DNA from: Streptomyces sp. YPW6
GTDB lineage: Bacteria > Actinomycetota > Actinomycetes > Streptomycetales > Streptomycetaceae
DNA length: 64,000 nt
Assembly: GCF_018866325.1 (NCBI RefSeq)
Contig: NZ_CP076457.1
Location: 6,235,001-6,299,000 of the forward strand
Direction of reading: 5' to 3'
A model generated the notes under the pieces. That model saw only the letters and a program-made list of their open reading frames with translations. It did not search any database and was not told the DNA's origin. The position numbers were made by a program, and so were the translations under genes. Shown here one piece after another: positions 26,873-36,354 of the stretch (position 1 is the stretch's first letter; every line of letters begins with the position of its first letter).

Positions 26873-28027
26873 TCAGACGTGGGCGGGCGGCGGCGGGCCG
26901 TACTGTTCGGGCAGCGTCGATCCGGCCGCCTCGGCCAGGACCGGACCCAGGTTCTCCGTCCGCATGCGGAGGTCGACGTAGAGCAGGCCGGTCACCAGCG
27001 GCGGGAAGACCGCCGTGAACAGCTGGGCGATCAGCTGGCTGACGAACGACAGCACTATCAGGCCGCCGAACAGGGCGATGAGCTCCCCGCCGCTCGGGTC
27101 GGCGCCCACCTCGTCGGGTTGGAACATGCCCGGGAGCAGGCCGATCATCTGGAACGGCATCTGGACCATGTAGCCGATCATGGACGCGAGCGCGTAGGCC
27201 AGCAGCGCGACGCCGAAGACGCGCCACCAGGTGCCGCGCACCAGCTGGGCCGAGCGGCGCAGGGCCGCGACCGGGCGCTGGTGCTCGAAGACCACCACCG
27301 TCGGCGCCAGGGAGAACCGCACCCAGAGCCAGACCGCGAACGGGCCGATGAGCAGCGCGCCGATGAGTCCGACGACGATCAGCGGGACGACACCGTCCTC
27401 GTCGCCCAGTGAGATCGTGTAGACCATCAGCCCGGCGAAGCCGGCCAGGAAGAGCGCCATCGGGACGAGCAGGATCAGCCCGGTCAGGAACACCGTGCCG
27501 ATGATCGACCAGACCCGCGCCCACGCCCGCTTCCAGACCTCCCCGAAGCGGACCGGCCGGCCGAGGACGGCCTCCTGGAGGACGACGGGCACCGCCGCCT
27601 GCACCACGGCCGACGCCAGCAGATAGGCGATCATGCCGAGGATCATCAGCACACCGAACGCGATGCCCAGCGGGACCACGTGGGCCGCGTCCGGGGACCC
27701 CGGGGAACGGGACGTCAGCTCGTCCCACTGGCTCGCGACGGCGGAGCCGGCCACCACCAGCGCGACGATCATCACGAGCGTCGCCCCGCCGAACAACGTC
27801 AGCGCCATACCGATCAGCGGCTTCCAGTACCGCCCGATCGTCGTGAAGGCGCCGCTGAGCATGTCCGAGATCCTCAGCGGCGCCAGGGGTATCACCCCCG
27901 GCTTGGGCGGTGCGGCCCACCCGCCGTGCCAGCCGCCGCCCGGTCCCTGCGCGCCTCCGTGGAAGGGCCCCCCACCGTGAGGTGCGCCCCCGTACGGGCC
28001 GCCGCCCCACCCTGCATCCTGCGCCAC
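26873..28027 (-). CDS. Multi-pass membrane protein with Gly-rich N-terminus
   Basis: 384 residues from a GTG at 28027, which has GGAGAA six bases upstream. The first 35 residues are Gly/Pro/His-rich (GGGPYGGAPHGGGPF) and cytoplasmic-looking. Then come about six membrane helices, with PLRISDMLSGAFTTIGRYWK ahead of the first and EVWKRAWARVWSII between. It resembles the 'glycerophosphoryl diester phosphodiesterase membrane domain' (DUF7847/YckC-like) family, which lacks the catalytic domain. The function is unknown. Confidence 0.75.
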   Translation of the reverse strand: MAQDAGWGGGPYGGAPHGGGPFHGGAQGPGGGWHGGWAAPPKPGVIPLAPLRISDMLSGAFTTIGRYWKPLIGMALTLFGGATLVMIVALVVAGSAVASQWDELTSRSPGSPDAAHVVPLGIAFGVLMILGMIAYLLASAVVQAAVPVVLQEAVLGRPVRFGEVWKRAWARVWSIIGTVFLTGLILLVPMALFLAGFAGLMVYTISLGDEDGVVPLIVVGLIGALLIGPFAVWLWVRFSLAPTVVVFEHQRPVAALRRSAQLVRGTWWRVFGVALLAYALASMIGYMVQMPFQMIGLLPGMFQPDEVGADPSGGELIALFGGLIVLSFVSQLIAQLFTAVFPPLVTGLLYVDLRMRTENLGPVLAEAAGSTLPEQYGPPPPAHV

Positions 28028-28114
28028 TGCTTCTCCGTCGTGTCGTCGGCCCGCTGTACCGGGCCGTTCGGTCGGTCGGGACACCGTAACGTCCCCGACC
28101 CGCTCCGATGATAT

Positions 28115-28148
28115 GTACGGCCGTACGCAACGTTGGGTACAGTCGTAC
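28115..28148. promoter_or_regulatory. Two GTAC-N4-GTAC operator-like palindromes
   Basis: gtacggccgtac at 28115-28126 is a perfect palindrome, and gtacagtcgtac at 28137-28148 repeats the same arms. The copies start 22 bases apart, two helical turns, and the second ends two bases before the SMR pump ATG. This is the pattern expected for cooperative binding of the TetR protein encoded downstream. Confidence 0.7.
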
Positions 28149-28150
28149 AC

Positions 28151-28477
28151 ATGGGATACGCATACGGACTGCTCGCCGGCGCCATCGCGGCGGAGGTGGC
28201 CGGGACGACGGCCATGAAGTACAGCGAGGGCTTCACCCGGCTCTGGCCCTCGCTCGGCACCGTGGCGGGCTACCTCATCGCCTTCACCCTGCTCGCCCAG
28301 ACCCTCAAGACCCTCTCCGTGGGCACCGCGTACGCCATCTGGGCCGGCGTCGGCACCGCGGCGGTCGCCCTCATCGGGATCCTGTTCCTCGGCGAGTCCA
28401 GCAGCCTGGTCAAGATCGCGGGCATCGCCCTGATCGTCGCCGGTGTCGTCGTCCTGAATCTGGGAGGGGCGCACTGA
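28151..28477 (+). CDS. SMR family multidrug efflux protein (EmrE/Sug type)
   Basis: 108 residues with four membrane helices, the full length for the family. The essential Glu is in AIAAEVAGTTAMKYSEGF (E15). TAYAIWAGVGTAAVALIGI matches the third helix, and the family dimerises in the membrane to export cations with proton exchange. ATG 28151 has no ribosome site, so a leaderless mRNA is likely. It overlaps the TetR start by one base. Confidence 0.93.
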   Translation: MGYAYGLLAGAIAAEVAGTTAMKYSEGFTRLWPSLGTVAGYLIAFTLLAQTLKTLSVGTAYAIWAGVGTAAVALIGILFLGESSSLVKIAGIALIVAGVVVLNLGGAH

Positions 28478-29049
28478 TGGCCCGCCGGTACGACCCGGGG
28501 CGGCGGACGCGGATCATCGACGCGGCGCTGACCGTGATCGCGGCCGACGGCATAGCCGGGCTCAGCCATCGCACCGTGGCCGCCGAGGCCGACGTGCCGC
28601 TCGGCTCGACCACGTACCACTTCGGCTCGCTCGACGAACTCCTCGTCGCCGCCCTGCGTCGCTGCAACGAGAACTTCGTCCAGGCGCTGCGCTCCAGCGG
28701 CCTCTTCGCCGCGGACGGGGGCGCGGGGCGGGGCGCGGAGGGCGCCGGTCTCGCGGCGGAGCTGACCCGGCTGCTCGACCGGTGGTTCGCGGGCGAACGC
28801 GGAGCGATCGAGCTGGAGTACGAGCTCTACCTCGCCGCCCTGCGCCGCCCCGCACTGCGTCCCGTCGCCGCCGAGTGGACCGAGGAGGCGGTCGCGCTGC
28901 TGTCCCGGCGCACCGACCCGCGGACCGCGCGGGCCCTCGTCGCCCTCATGGACGGCGTCTGCCTCCAGGTGCTGCTGACCGGGGGCACGTTCGACGCGCC
29001 GTACACCCGCGTGATGCTGGAGCGGATCGTCGCGGGCGGCGAGGCCTGA
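28477..29049 (+). CDS. TetR family repressor
   Basis: 190 residues from ATG 28477. The N-terminal helix-turn-helix is IIDAALTVIAADGIAGLSHR then TVAAEADVPLGSTTYHFGS, typical TetR spacing (residues 10-55). The C-terminal ligand-binding part is all-alpha. It is coupled to the SMR pump (TGATG), so it most likely autoregulates the pair through the GTAC-N4-GTAC sites. Confidence 0.9.
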   Translation: MARRYDPGRRTRIIDAALTVIAADGIAGLSHRTVAAEADVPLGSTTYHFGSLDELLVAALRRCNENFVQALRSSGLFAADGGAGRGAEGAGLAAELTRLLDRWFAGERGAIELEYELYLAALRRPALRPVAAEWTEEAVALLSRRTDPRTARALVALMDGVCLQVLLTGGTFDAPYTRVMLERIVAGGEA

Positions 29050-29094
29050 CCGCCGTCCGGGCCCGGCCGGACGGGGCGGCGGCGCCCGGTCCCG

Positions 29095-29985
29095 TCACGA
29101 TCCCGCCCGGTCCGCCCCGCGGCGCACCGCTTCCAGTGCCTCCCGCACGCTCGCCCCGATGTCCGTGATCGGGTACAGCACCTCGCGGACCGTCCGCTCC
29201 CGGTCCACCACCAGCGTCAGCCGCTTGAGCCTGCTCACGCCCGCCGCCCGGAACGTCGGCAGCCGCAGCGCCGCCGTCAGGGCCAGGTCGGCGTCCGACA
29301 GCAGCGGGAAGCGCAGCCCCTCCTTCTCCGCGAACGCGCGCTGCTCGTCCGGGCGCTGCGCCGACACCCCGTGCACCGTCGCGCCCGCCGCGGTGAACTC
29401 GGCCAGCTGGTCGCGGTACGTGCACGATTCGAGGGTGCAGCCGCTCGCCCCCGGAATCCCCGCCCAGCCCGGCGGATAGGCGTCGCGGGCGGCGTAGGCG
29501 CTGGGAAAGCAGTACAGGACGGTGTACGGGGTACCGGCGACCGGGTCGTGGAGCCGGCCGTCGTTCCCCGGGAGCAGCAGCTCCGGCAGCCGCGTCCCCT
29601 TCAGCGCCCGTACCCGGGCGGCCTCCTGCGAGGCCTCGGTCGTCGTCGCCATCGTCTCCCCTTCTCCCAGGACCCAGGTGTCGCCCCAGTCCTGGAGCGC
29701 GATCAGCACGGGCAGCAGGGCCCGGCCGCGCGGGGTGAGCCGGTACTCGTAGCGGACCGGGCGGTCCTGGTACGGCTCCCGTGTCAGCACGCCGGCGTCG
29801 GCCAGCAGGCGCAGCCGTTCGGTCAGCACCTTGCGCGAGACGCCCAGCTCCCGCTGGAGCGCGTCGAACCGGTGCACTCCGCGCGCGGTGTCCCGCACGA
29901 TCAGCAGCGTCCACCAGTCGCCCACGACGTCGAGCGCCTGGGCGATCGAGCAGTCGGCGTCGGCCAGGCGGGTGCGCTGGGGCAT
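29095..29985 (-). CDS. HxlR-type regulator fused to a peroxiredoxin-like domain
   Basis: 296 residues from ATG 29985 with GGAGGA upstream. Residues 1-115 are an HxlR/MarR-like winged helix with the conserved redox Cys12 in ADCSIAQALDVVGDWW. Residues 130-296 are an AhpC/TSA (BCP-like) thioredoxin fold. There Cys183 and Cys188 in SGCTLESCTYRD align with the peroxidatic and resolving Cys of GCT-x-E-x-C proteins. The protein may sense and scavenge oxidants in one chain. It faces an MFS gene across a 25-bp dyad. Confidence 0.88.
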   Translation of the reverse strand: MPQRTRLADADCSIAQALDVVGDWWTLLIVRDTARGVHRFDALQRELGVSRKVLTERLRLLADAGVLTREPYQDRPVRYEYRLTPRGRALLPVLIALQDWGDTWVLGEGETMATTTEASQEAARVRALKGTRLPELLLPGNDGRLHDPVAGTPYTVLYCFPSAYAARDAYPPGWAGIPGASGCTLESCTYRDQLAEFTAAGATVHGVSAQRPDEQRAFAEKEGLRFPLLSDADLALTAALRLPTFRAAGVSRLKRLTLVVDRERTVREVLYPITDIGASVREALEAVRRGADRAGS

Positions 29986-30069
29986 GGTCGTCCTCCGGTT
30001 GTGGCCGCTGTCCGCCCCGCCCACCCTGCCGGGGCCCTTCGGTTGACCCCGATGGAATCATGCTGCCAT

Positions 30070-30094
30070 AGTCCGTTCCCATAAGGAACTCACT
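30070..30094. promoter_or_regulatory. 25-bp dyad, likely HxlR operator
   Basis: AGT-N2-GTTCC-N5-GGAAC-N2-ACT from 30070 to 30094 lies in the middle of the 149 bases between the divergent HxlR-peroxiredoxin gene and the MFS gene. HxlR dimers bind such inverted repeats, so it could control both directions. Confidence 0.65.
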
Positions 30095-30134
30095 GCGGAT
30101 GCGCGGGAGTCGTACCGAGGGGCGGGGGACGGGC

Positions 30135-31373
30135 ATGGTGCGCGGAGTGCCGAGGACGGTACGGCTGCTGGCCCTCGGGGCGTTCCTCAACGCCGTCGTC
30201 AGCTTCACCTTCGTCTATCTCTTCGTGTACCTCGTCGGGCCGCGCGGCCTGAGCGTCACCCAGGCCGGAGTCATCAGCGGCGTCGGCGGCATCGGCCTGG
30301 TCGCGGGGAACTTCACCGGCGGCTGGTTCGGCGACCGGTTCGGCCACCGCCGCGCCCTGCTGACCGGCGCCTGCGTCAGCGGCACGGCGCTCGTCGTCCT
30401 GCCCCTCCTGCCGGTCGCCGCCCTGTACGGGGTGCTCCCGGTGGCCCAGTACGCGGCGGGCGTCGTCCGGGCCGCCAACGCCGCCCTCGTCGCGGTCTCC
30501 GTACCCGAGGGCGGAAGCCGCCGCCAGAGCTTCGCCCTCTTCCGGTTCGCCTCCAACGGCGGCTTCGCCATCGGCCCGCCACTCGGCGCGCTGGTCGCCA
30601 CCCGCCTCTCGTACGACTGGCTCTTCGTCGCCGACGGCCTCGGCACCCTGCTCTTCGCGCTCTACGCCGCCCGGATCCTGCCCGCCCGCGGCAGCGCCCA
30701 CGCGGTGCGCTCCCACGACCCGGACGCCCCGGGCCTCTGGCGCGAACTGCAGGCCAGGCCCGCCGTCCTCGTGCTGCTCACCGCGATCGTGGTCGTCGAC
30801 ACCGTCTACCGGCAGCAGTACTCGACCCTGCCGGTCTTCCTCGCCGGCCACGGGCACACCACCCAGCTCTACGGCTGGCTGCTCGCCCTCAACGGCGGCG
30901 TCATCCTCTGCCTCGAACTGCCCGCCGCCCACGCCCTGCGCCGCCGCGCCCCGCTCGGCCTCGTGGGCACCGGACTCCTGCTCGTCGGGCTCGGCTACGC
31001 CGTCCTCATCCCGGGCGCGGGCGTGCTCCTCGCCGTCACCATGATGCTCTCGGTCACCCTCGGCGAGATCCTCTACAAGACCCCCGCCACCGCCTATGTC
31101 GCCGACCAGGCGCCCGGCCACGCCCAGGGCCGCTTCCAGAGCCTGTACGCCGGTGCGTCGATCAGCGGGCAGGTGCTCGCCCCGCCGCTCGGGGGTGCCC
31201 TGTACGCGGCGGCCCCCGCGCTGCTGTGGCCGGTGTGCGCCCTGCTCGCGGCGGCCGCCGGGGGAGCGGTGCTGGCGTCGCGGCGGCTGCCCGGACCCGG
31301 GGAGCGGGCGGAGGCGGCGGGAAGGGGGCCGCACGCTGAGACCGGTTCGCCCGAGCGGGCCCCGGCCGGTTAG
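30135..31373 (+). CDS. MFS transporter
   Basis: 412 residues from ATG 30135 (RBS ggcggggga). An in-frame ATG 12 codons upstream lacks a site and overlaps the regulatory region. There are about 12 membrane helices. The MFS loop 2-3 motif is [16 protein letters not shown] near residue 63, repeated weakly in the second half ([16 protein letters not shown]). The presumed role is drug or metabolite efflux under control of the divergent HxlR-type regulator. Confidence 0.88.
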   Translation: MVRGVPRTVRLLALGAFLNAVVSFTFVYLFVYLVGPRGLSVTQAGVISGVGGIGLVAGNFTGGWFGDRFGHRRALLTGACVSGTALVVLPLLPVAALYGVLPVAQYAAGVVRAANAALVAVSVPEGGSRRQSFALFRFASNGGFAIGPPLGALVATRLSYDWLFVADGLGTLLFALYAARILPARGSAHAVRSHDPDAPGLWRELQARPAVLVLLTAIVVVDTVYRQQYSTLPVFLAGHGHTTQLYGWLLALNGGVILCLELPAAHALRRRAPLGLVGTGLLLVGLGYAVLIPGAGVLLAVTMMLSVTLGEILYKTPATAYVADQAPGHAQGRFQSLYAGASISGQVLAPPLGGALYAAAPALLWPVCALLAAAAGGAVLASRRLPGPGERAEAAGRGPHAETGSPERAPAG

Positions 31374-31383
31374 GTTGCTGTTC

Positions 31384-32382
31384 ATGACCGACACGACTTC
31401 CCAGGGTTCTGCCCGTACCACCGGCGCCGTCGCCGCCGGCCTCGCCACCGTCGCCGGTGACGGCACCGTTCTCGACACCTGGTTCCCCGCCCCCGAGCTG
31501 ACCTCCGACCCCGGCCCGGCCGGTACGACGCGGCTCACCCCGGACGAGGCCGTGAACCGGCTCGGTGAGGGCGCCGCCAAGGCGATCGGCGTGGACGCCC
31601 GGCGCGGCGTCGAGATCGTCGCCGTGTCCACGGTCATCTCCTCGCTCGACGACAAGCCGCTCGACGCGCACGACGCCTACCTGCGCCTGCACCTGCTCTC
31701 GCACCGGCTCGTCCAGCCGCACGGCCAGAACCTCGACGGCCTCTTCGGGCTGCTCGCCAACGTCGCCTGGACCTCGCTCGGCCCGGTCGCCGTCGACGAC
31801 CTGGAGCGCGTGCGCCTCAACGCCCGCGCGGAGGGCCTGCACCTCCAGGTCACCTCGGTCGACAAGTTCCCGCGCATGACGGACTACGTCGCCCCCCAGG
31901 GCGTGCGCATCGCCGACGCCGACCGCGTCCGGCTCGGCGCGCACCTCGCCGCCGGCACCACCGTCATGCACGAGGGCTTCGTCAACTTCAACGCGGGCAC
32001 CCTCGGCACCTCCATGGTCGAGGGCCGGATCTCCGCGGGCGTCGTCATCGGCGACGGCTCCGACATCGGCGGCGGCGCCTCCACGATGGGCACCCTCTCC
32101 GGCGGCGGCAAGGAGCGCATCATCATCGGTGAGCGCTGCCTGGTCGGCGCCGAGGCGGGCGTCGGCATCGCGCTCGGCGACGAGTGCGTCGTCGAGGCCG
32201 GCCTCTACGTCACCGCCGGTACCCGCGTCACGCTGCCGGACGGCCAGGTCGTCAAGGCCCGCGAGCTGTCCGGCGCCTCGAACATCCTCTTCCGCCGCAA
32301 CTCGGTCACCGGCACCGTCGAGGCCCGCCCGAACAACGCGGTCTGGGGCGGTCTGAACGAGGTCCTGCACGCCCACAACTGA
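31384..32382 (+). CDS. dapD: Tetrahydrodipicolinate N-succinyltransferase
   Basis: 332 residues from ATG 31384, ten bases after the MFS stop. It transfers succinyl from succinyl-CoA to tetrahydrodipicolinate in lysine/diaminopimelate synthesis. The C-terminal left-handed beta-helix has hexapeptide repeats: [18 protein letters not shown], then [19 protein letters not shown] and [18 protein letters not shown]. It is the long actinobacterial DapD type with an N-terminal domain of about 170 residues. The enzyme is a trimer. Confidence 0.95.
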   Translation: MTDTTSQGSARTTGAVAAGLATVAGDGTVLDTWFPAPELTSDPGPAGTTRLTPDEAVNRLGEGAAKAIGVDARRGVEIVAVSTVISSLDDKPLDAHDAYLRLHLLSHRLVQPHGQNLDGLFGLLANVAWTSLGPVAVDDLERVRLNARAEGLHLQVTSVDKFPRMTDYVAPQGVRIADADRVRLGAHLAAGTTVMHEGFVNFNAGTLGTSMVEGRISAGVVIGDGSDIGGGASTMGTLSGGGKERIIIGERCLVGAEAGVGIALGDECVVEAGLYVTAGTRVTLPDGQVVKARELSGASNILFRRNSVTGTVEARPNNAVWGGLNEVLHAHN

Positions 32383-32399
32383 CCCGTTCGCCCGTTCGC

Positions 32400-33281
32400 T
32401 CAGGCGGCGAGGACCTCCTCGTACGCCTTCCGCAGCCCGTCGGCCGCCTCGCGCCCGGCGGGCTGCAGCGGTTCCCGGACCGGCCCGGCGTCCAGCAGCG
32501 CCTTCGCGGTGACCGTCCCGGGCAGCCCGCTCGCCATCATCAGCGCGACGAGCCCCGCCGTGAGCCCGTTGAGCCGGGCCGCCTCGTCGGTGCGGCCCGC
32601 GTCGAACGCGTCCAGGGGCGCCCGCATCTGACGCGGGGCCACGTTCGCGACCGTACTGACGTAGCCCGCGCCGCCCACCGCGTACAGCGGCAGATTCAGC
32701 TCCTCGGAGCCCGAGTAGTACGCCAGCGACGTGCGGGCCAGCACCCTCGTCGCGCCGAGCAGGTCGTAGGAGCAGTCCTTCACCGCCACCACCCTCGGGT
32801 GGTCCGCCAGCCGCAGCAAGGTCTCCGGCTCGATCCGGACACCGGTGCGGCCGGGGATGTCGTACAGCATCAGCGGCAGACCGGTGGACTCGGCCACCCG
32901 CAGGAAGTACGCCTCGACGGCGGCCTGCGGCGGGCGGCTGTAGTACGGGCTCACCACCAGCAGCCCGTCCGCGCCCGCCTCCTCGGCCTGCCGGGCCAGG
33001 CGCAGGGCGGCCGCGGTGTCGGGGCCCCCGACACCGGAGAGCAGCGGCACGCCGTCACCGACCTCCGCCCGGACGGCCCGCAGCAGGGCCGACTTCTCGG
33101 CGTCCGTCGTGGTGGGGGACTCGCCCGTGGTCCCGCTGAGGACGATGCCGTCGCAGCCCCCGGCCACCAGGCGCGCGGCGTGCGCGCGGGCGGCGTCCGG
33201 GTCCAGGGCCCCGGCGGCGGTGAAGGGCGTGATCATGGCGCAGAGGGTCCGGCCGAAGGGGCGCGGTGCGGTGGCGGTCAT
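32400..33281 (-). CDS. dapA: DapA family lyase (4-hydroxy-tetrahydrodipicolinate synthase type)
   Basis: 293 residues from ATG 33281. It is a TIM-barrel aldolase of the NAL/DapA superfamily. The pyruvate-binding loop is SGTTGESPTT (near residue 46), the catalytic Tyr lies in MLYDIPGRTGV and the Schiff-base Lys in VVAVKDCSYDLLG (near residue 160). It is convergent with dapD, so the pair serves lysine synthesis, though Streptomyces carry more than one DapA-like gene and the exact substrate is not proved. Confidence 0.88.
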   Translation of the reverse strand: MTATAPRPFGRTLCAMITPFTAAGALDPDAARAHAARLVAGGCDGIVLSGTTGESPTTTDAEKSALLRAVRAEVGDGVPLLSGVGGPDTAAALRLARQAEEAGADGLLVVSPYYSRPPQAAVEAYFLRVAESTGLPLMLYDIPGRTGVRIEPETLLRLADHPRVVAVKDCSYDLLGATRVLARTSLAYYSGSEELNLPLYAVGGAGYVSTVANVAPRQMRAPLDAFDAGRTDEAARLNGLTAGLVALMMASGLPGTVTAKALLDAGPVREPLQPAGREAADGLRKAYEEVLAA

Positions 33282-33438
33282 GGGGGAAGTCTCCGCGCGG
33301 GAACCGTCAAGGTCCACTTAGATCTCCTTGTGGTGAACGGCAAGGGATGCTGAAGGGTGCGGCGGCCGGTGCCGCTCCTCCGGTCCCTCTGACACGATCG
33401 AACGCGCGGACGACCGGCCGCGTCGAGGGGTGGGCGAC

Positions 33439-34113
33439 ATGAACGAGCGCGTACGGGTACGGAGACAGGTCCGGGCGGCCCTGCTCGCGGCCACGCTGAC
33501 GGCACTGACCGGCTGCTCCGGCTTCCTCGTCCCGGCCGGCGAGGGCGAACGGCCGGACCCCACGCCGTCCGCCTCCGCCTCCGGGCCCGGCGCCGTCCGC
33601 GCCGAGACGCTGCCCCCGACCCCCGCGCCGGGCGCGGACGCCCCCGCCCAGGGCGCCCCGGCGCAGACCGGGCCGACCTCCGCCCCGCCCGGGACGTGCC
33701 CCTCTTCCGGGGTCGTGGTGGACATGGGCCCGGTGGAGACCGGAATGATGCACCGGGCCGTCGTGCTCACCCTCACCAACTGCGGCCGCGAGCCCTACGC
33801 CGTCGACGGCTATCCCTGGGTCCAGGCCCTCGACGAGGACGGCAATCCGCTCCCCGTCAAGGTCAACGAGGACGGCTCGTACTTCGGCAGCGACCCGGGC
33901 CCGAAGAAGCTCGTGCTCGACCCCGGCCTCTCCGTGAAGTCGATCCTCGCCTGGGTCTCCACTCCCGAGGGCGGCGATCTCGTCGAGGGCGATGCCCTGG
34001 CCGTATCCGCCGCCCCCGGCCTGCCGGTGCGGGTCTTCCCGCTGGAGGGCCACGACATCCGGCTGATGGACGAACTCAACACGACGGCCTGGCGCACCGA
34101 ACTCGGCGGCTGA
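33439..34113 (+). CDS. DUF4232 lipoprotein
   Basis: 224 residues from ATG 33439, preceded by gaggggtg. It begins with a lipoprotein signal ending in the lipobox LTGC (Cys26). Next is a Pro/Ala/Ser-rich linker (residues 30-85), then a DUF4232 domain starting near CPSSGVVVDMGPVETGMM with the family's LTNCGREPYAVDGYP. It should be anchored on the outer face of the membrane. Function unknown. Confidence 0.85.
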   Translation: MNERVRVRRQVRAALLAATLTALTGCSGFLVPAGEGERPDPTPSASASGPGAVRAETLPPTPAPGADAPAQGAPAQTGPTSAPPGTCPSSGVVVDMGPVETGMMHRAVVLTLTNCGREPYAVDGYPWVQALDEDGNPLPVKVNEDGSYFGSDPGPKKLVLDPGLSVKSILAWVSTPEGGDLVEGDALAVSAAPGLPVRVFPLEGHDIRLMDELNTTAWRTELGG

Positions 34114-34287
34114 CACCAGGGGTGGCCGTGGGGACGGTATGCGTGACCCAGACCGCCCCCGCCGAAGCCCCGGGCAAACGGAGTCCGCCGGTATCGGGCG
34201 CGCGATGGGCTTGACCTCAAGCGGGATTGAGGTGTGAGCGTGGTTCTCCCGCGCGCCGAGCGGTGCGCGGGAGAGGGGAACACCGTG

Positions 34288-34727
34288 ATGACCACGCATG
34301 TCACCGACCGCCCCGACCCGGCTCGCCCCGATGCCTCGATCGCCAAGGTCAGCATCTGGAACGTCGGAACACCGCAGCGGCAGCAGGAGGCCGTCGACGC
34401 GATTCGGAAGGTCTGGGGGAGCCGGGAGTGGCCGCATCCGGGACTGCTCTCCTACAGCGTCCACGCCGGGGAGGACGGCGCCACCCTGATGCACTACTCC
34501 CAGTGGACCGGCGAACAGGCCTACCAGGACTTCGTACGAGAGGCGCGCGACACCCGCAACGCCGAGATCGACGCGGCCGCGCGGCTCTCGCCGCACCCGG
34601 TGAGGGCATCGGTTCCCCGTCCCCGCTCTGGGAACGCGTCCAGAAGTACCCGGGTATGACCGGTGGCGGCGTGAACCGCTACACCCCCGCGCTCAGCATG
34701 GAACCGCACGCCGGTGCGCGTACGTAG
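34288..34727 (+). pseudogene. Antibiotic-biosynthesis-monooxygenase-domain gene with internal deletion
   Basis: ATG 34288 follows gagagggga. The first frame encodes one ABM-type ferredoxin-like domain: SIAKVSIWNVGTPQRQQEAV, HPGLLSYSVHAGEDG, MHYSQWTGEQAYQDF, RNAEIDAA. It then runs into a meaningless tail ending at 34659. From about 34580 another frame reads LAAPGEGIGSPSPLWERVQ and YPGMTGGGVNRYTPALS to the TAG at 34727. That matches what I know as the end of the second ABM domain in two-domain Streptomyces proteins. The gene appears to have lost most of domain 2 and gone out of frame. Confidence 0.6.
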
Positions 34728-34888
34728 GACCCAAAGGCGGGCCGGAGCGGCGGGCGACGGGAAAGAAGGACGCCGGGGGCGAGCGGTCGAAGCCGTGGGC
34801 GGCATGCGGTGAAATACGTCTAGGCTTGGGCGGCTGAACCGCGTACGCACTCCGTATGCTCCCGAGCACGCACCGAGGAGAACCCCCG

Positions 34889-36346
34889 ATGTCCGCAGAG
34901 CGCCCTTCCCTGCCGCCGGTGCGGCTCAACTCCGAGGCCGAACTGGCACGGGACGCGCTCGCCGCTCCGCTGCTCGTCCGGGCCGTCAGGCTCGCCCGGT
35001 GGGCCGGTCCCGACACCCGGGTCGGCGCGGGCGGCGAACTCGTTGAGGCGCAACTGCCCGCGGCCGCCGAGCATCTCGGGCTCGCGGCCGACGAGGACGG
35101 CGCCGCGTACGCGAGCGAGGCCTGGCGGCTCGCCGTCGACACCGGACTCCTCGACGTGACCGACCCCGAGGAGGAGGACGCCGAGGGGACCGCTTCAGCG
35201 GGCGAGAACCTGGCCCTGCTCACCGGCGGCTCCCCGCAGGACGTCCTGTCCATCTGGCTCGACGGCCTGGACGCCGTGCACGCCGACGCCACCGCGCCCG
35301 TCCTGGACGACTTCACCGACCTCGTCGGGGAGGACGGCTCGATCGACTTCGACGCCCTGGACTGGGACCCGGAGGCCGAGGCGGAGTTCCTCGACGGCGT
35401 CCTCGGCAACCTCTACCTGCTCACCCTCGCGGACAACGGCGCGGGCGAAGGCCCCGTCCCGCTGCCCGCCCTCGCCGCGTCGATGATCGTCCCCGACGAC
35501 ATGGGCGAGCCCACCGACGACATCCTGGAGCAGGTGTCGGAGGCGATGATGCGCCTCGACGACCAGTTCCGGCTGCTCGAACCCATCGGGATCGTCGAGT
35601 ACCGGCCGGTCGACGAGGCGCTGATGGTCGAGGAGGGCGAGGCGCCGGTGGACGCCGTCGGGGGCGACGAGGACGACGTCACCCGCTACGGCATGGTCAA
35701 GCTCACCCCTCTCGGCCTGTACGGCGTCCGGGCCCGGATGCTGGAGGCCGGGGTGGACGCCCCCGCCGTCGGCGACCTCGCGGACAAGGGCGCCGACGCC
35801 CTCCTCGACGGCATCGCCCTCTACCCGGAGTCCACCGCCCGCGCCGAGGTCAAGCTCTGGCTCGCGGGATACGCCGACGGCGCGGTGTCGGCGGCCGCCG
35901 AACTGCTGGCCGCCGCGCGCGGCACGGACGAGGGCGGACCGCTGCGCCGCCTCCACTGCCAGCAGGCCCTCGCCCTGGCCGGCCCCGAGGCGGAGCCCGC
36001 CGTACGCGCGGTGCTCGGCGACCGGGAACTGGGCGGCCTCGCCCGCGTCTGGCTCGCGGAGCACGGCGCCGCCGACGTGCCCGCCCCGCCGGAGGACATG
36101 ATCTTCTGGCTGGCCATCGACACCATCGCCGCCCACCTGGACGCGGACGGCGAACTGGACGAGCTCCAGGGCCTGATCGAGGGCCTCTCCGCCCAGCACA
36201 GCGGCTTCTTCGACGAGGTCTGGCGCGTCGATCATCCGGCCACCGCCGATGTGCTGGAGGCCATGGGCCGGCTGCACAGCGACAAGAAGGCCGCCAAGGA
36301 GGCCCGCAAGGCGGCGTTCAAGGCCCGGTCGCGTGCGGGTGGCTGA
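34889..36346 (+). CDS. Acidic hypothetical protein, 485 residues
   Basis: ATG 34889 has gaggag eight bases upstream. The protein is very rich in Asp, Glu, Ala and Leu (DPEEEDAEGT, DWDPEAEAEFLDG) and looks helical throughout. The C-terminal half resembles HEAT-like or tetratricopeptide-like packing (LWLAGYADGAVSAAAELLAA). The basic tail DKKAAKEARKAAFKARSR follows. No signal, membrane segment or catalytic motif. A conserved Streptomyces protein I cannot name. It may be an adaptor. Confidence 0.75.
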   Translation: MSAERPSLPPVRLNSEAELARDALAAPLLVRAVRLARWAGPDTRVGAGGELVEAQLPAAAEHLGLAADEDGAAYASEAWRLAVDTGLLDVTDPEEEDAEGTASAGENLALLTGGSPQDVLSIWLDGLDAVHADATAPVLDDFTDLVGEDGSIDFDALDWDPEAEAEFLDGVLGNLYLLTLADNGAGEGPVPLPALAASMIVPDDMGEPTDDILEQVSEAMMRLDDQFRLLEPIGIVEYRPVDEALMVEEGEAPVDAVGGDEDDVTRYGMVKLTPLGLYGVRARMLEAGVDAPAVGDLADKGADALLDGIALYPESTARAEVKLWLAGYADGAVSAAAELLAAARGTDEGGPLRRLHCQQALALAGPEAEPAVRAVLGDRELGGLARVWLAEHGAADVPAPPEDMIFWLAIDTIAAHLDADGELDELQGLIEGLSAQHSGFFDEVWRVDHPATADVLEAMGRLHSDKKAAKEARKAAFKARSRAGG

Positions 36347-36354
36347 GCGGGTAG

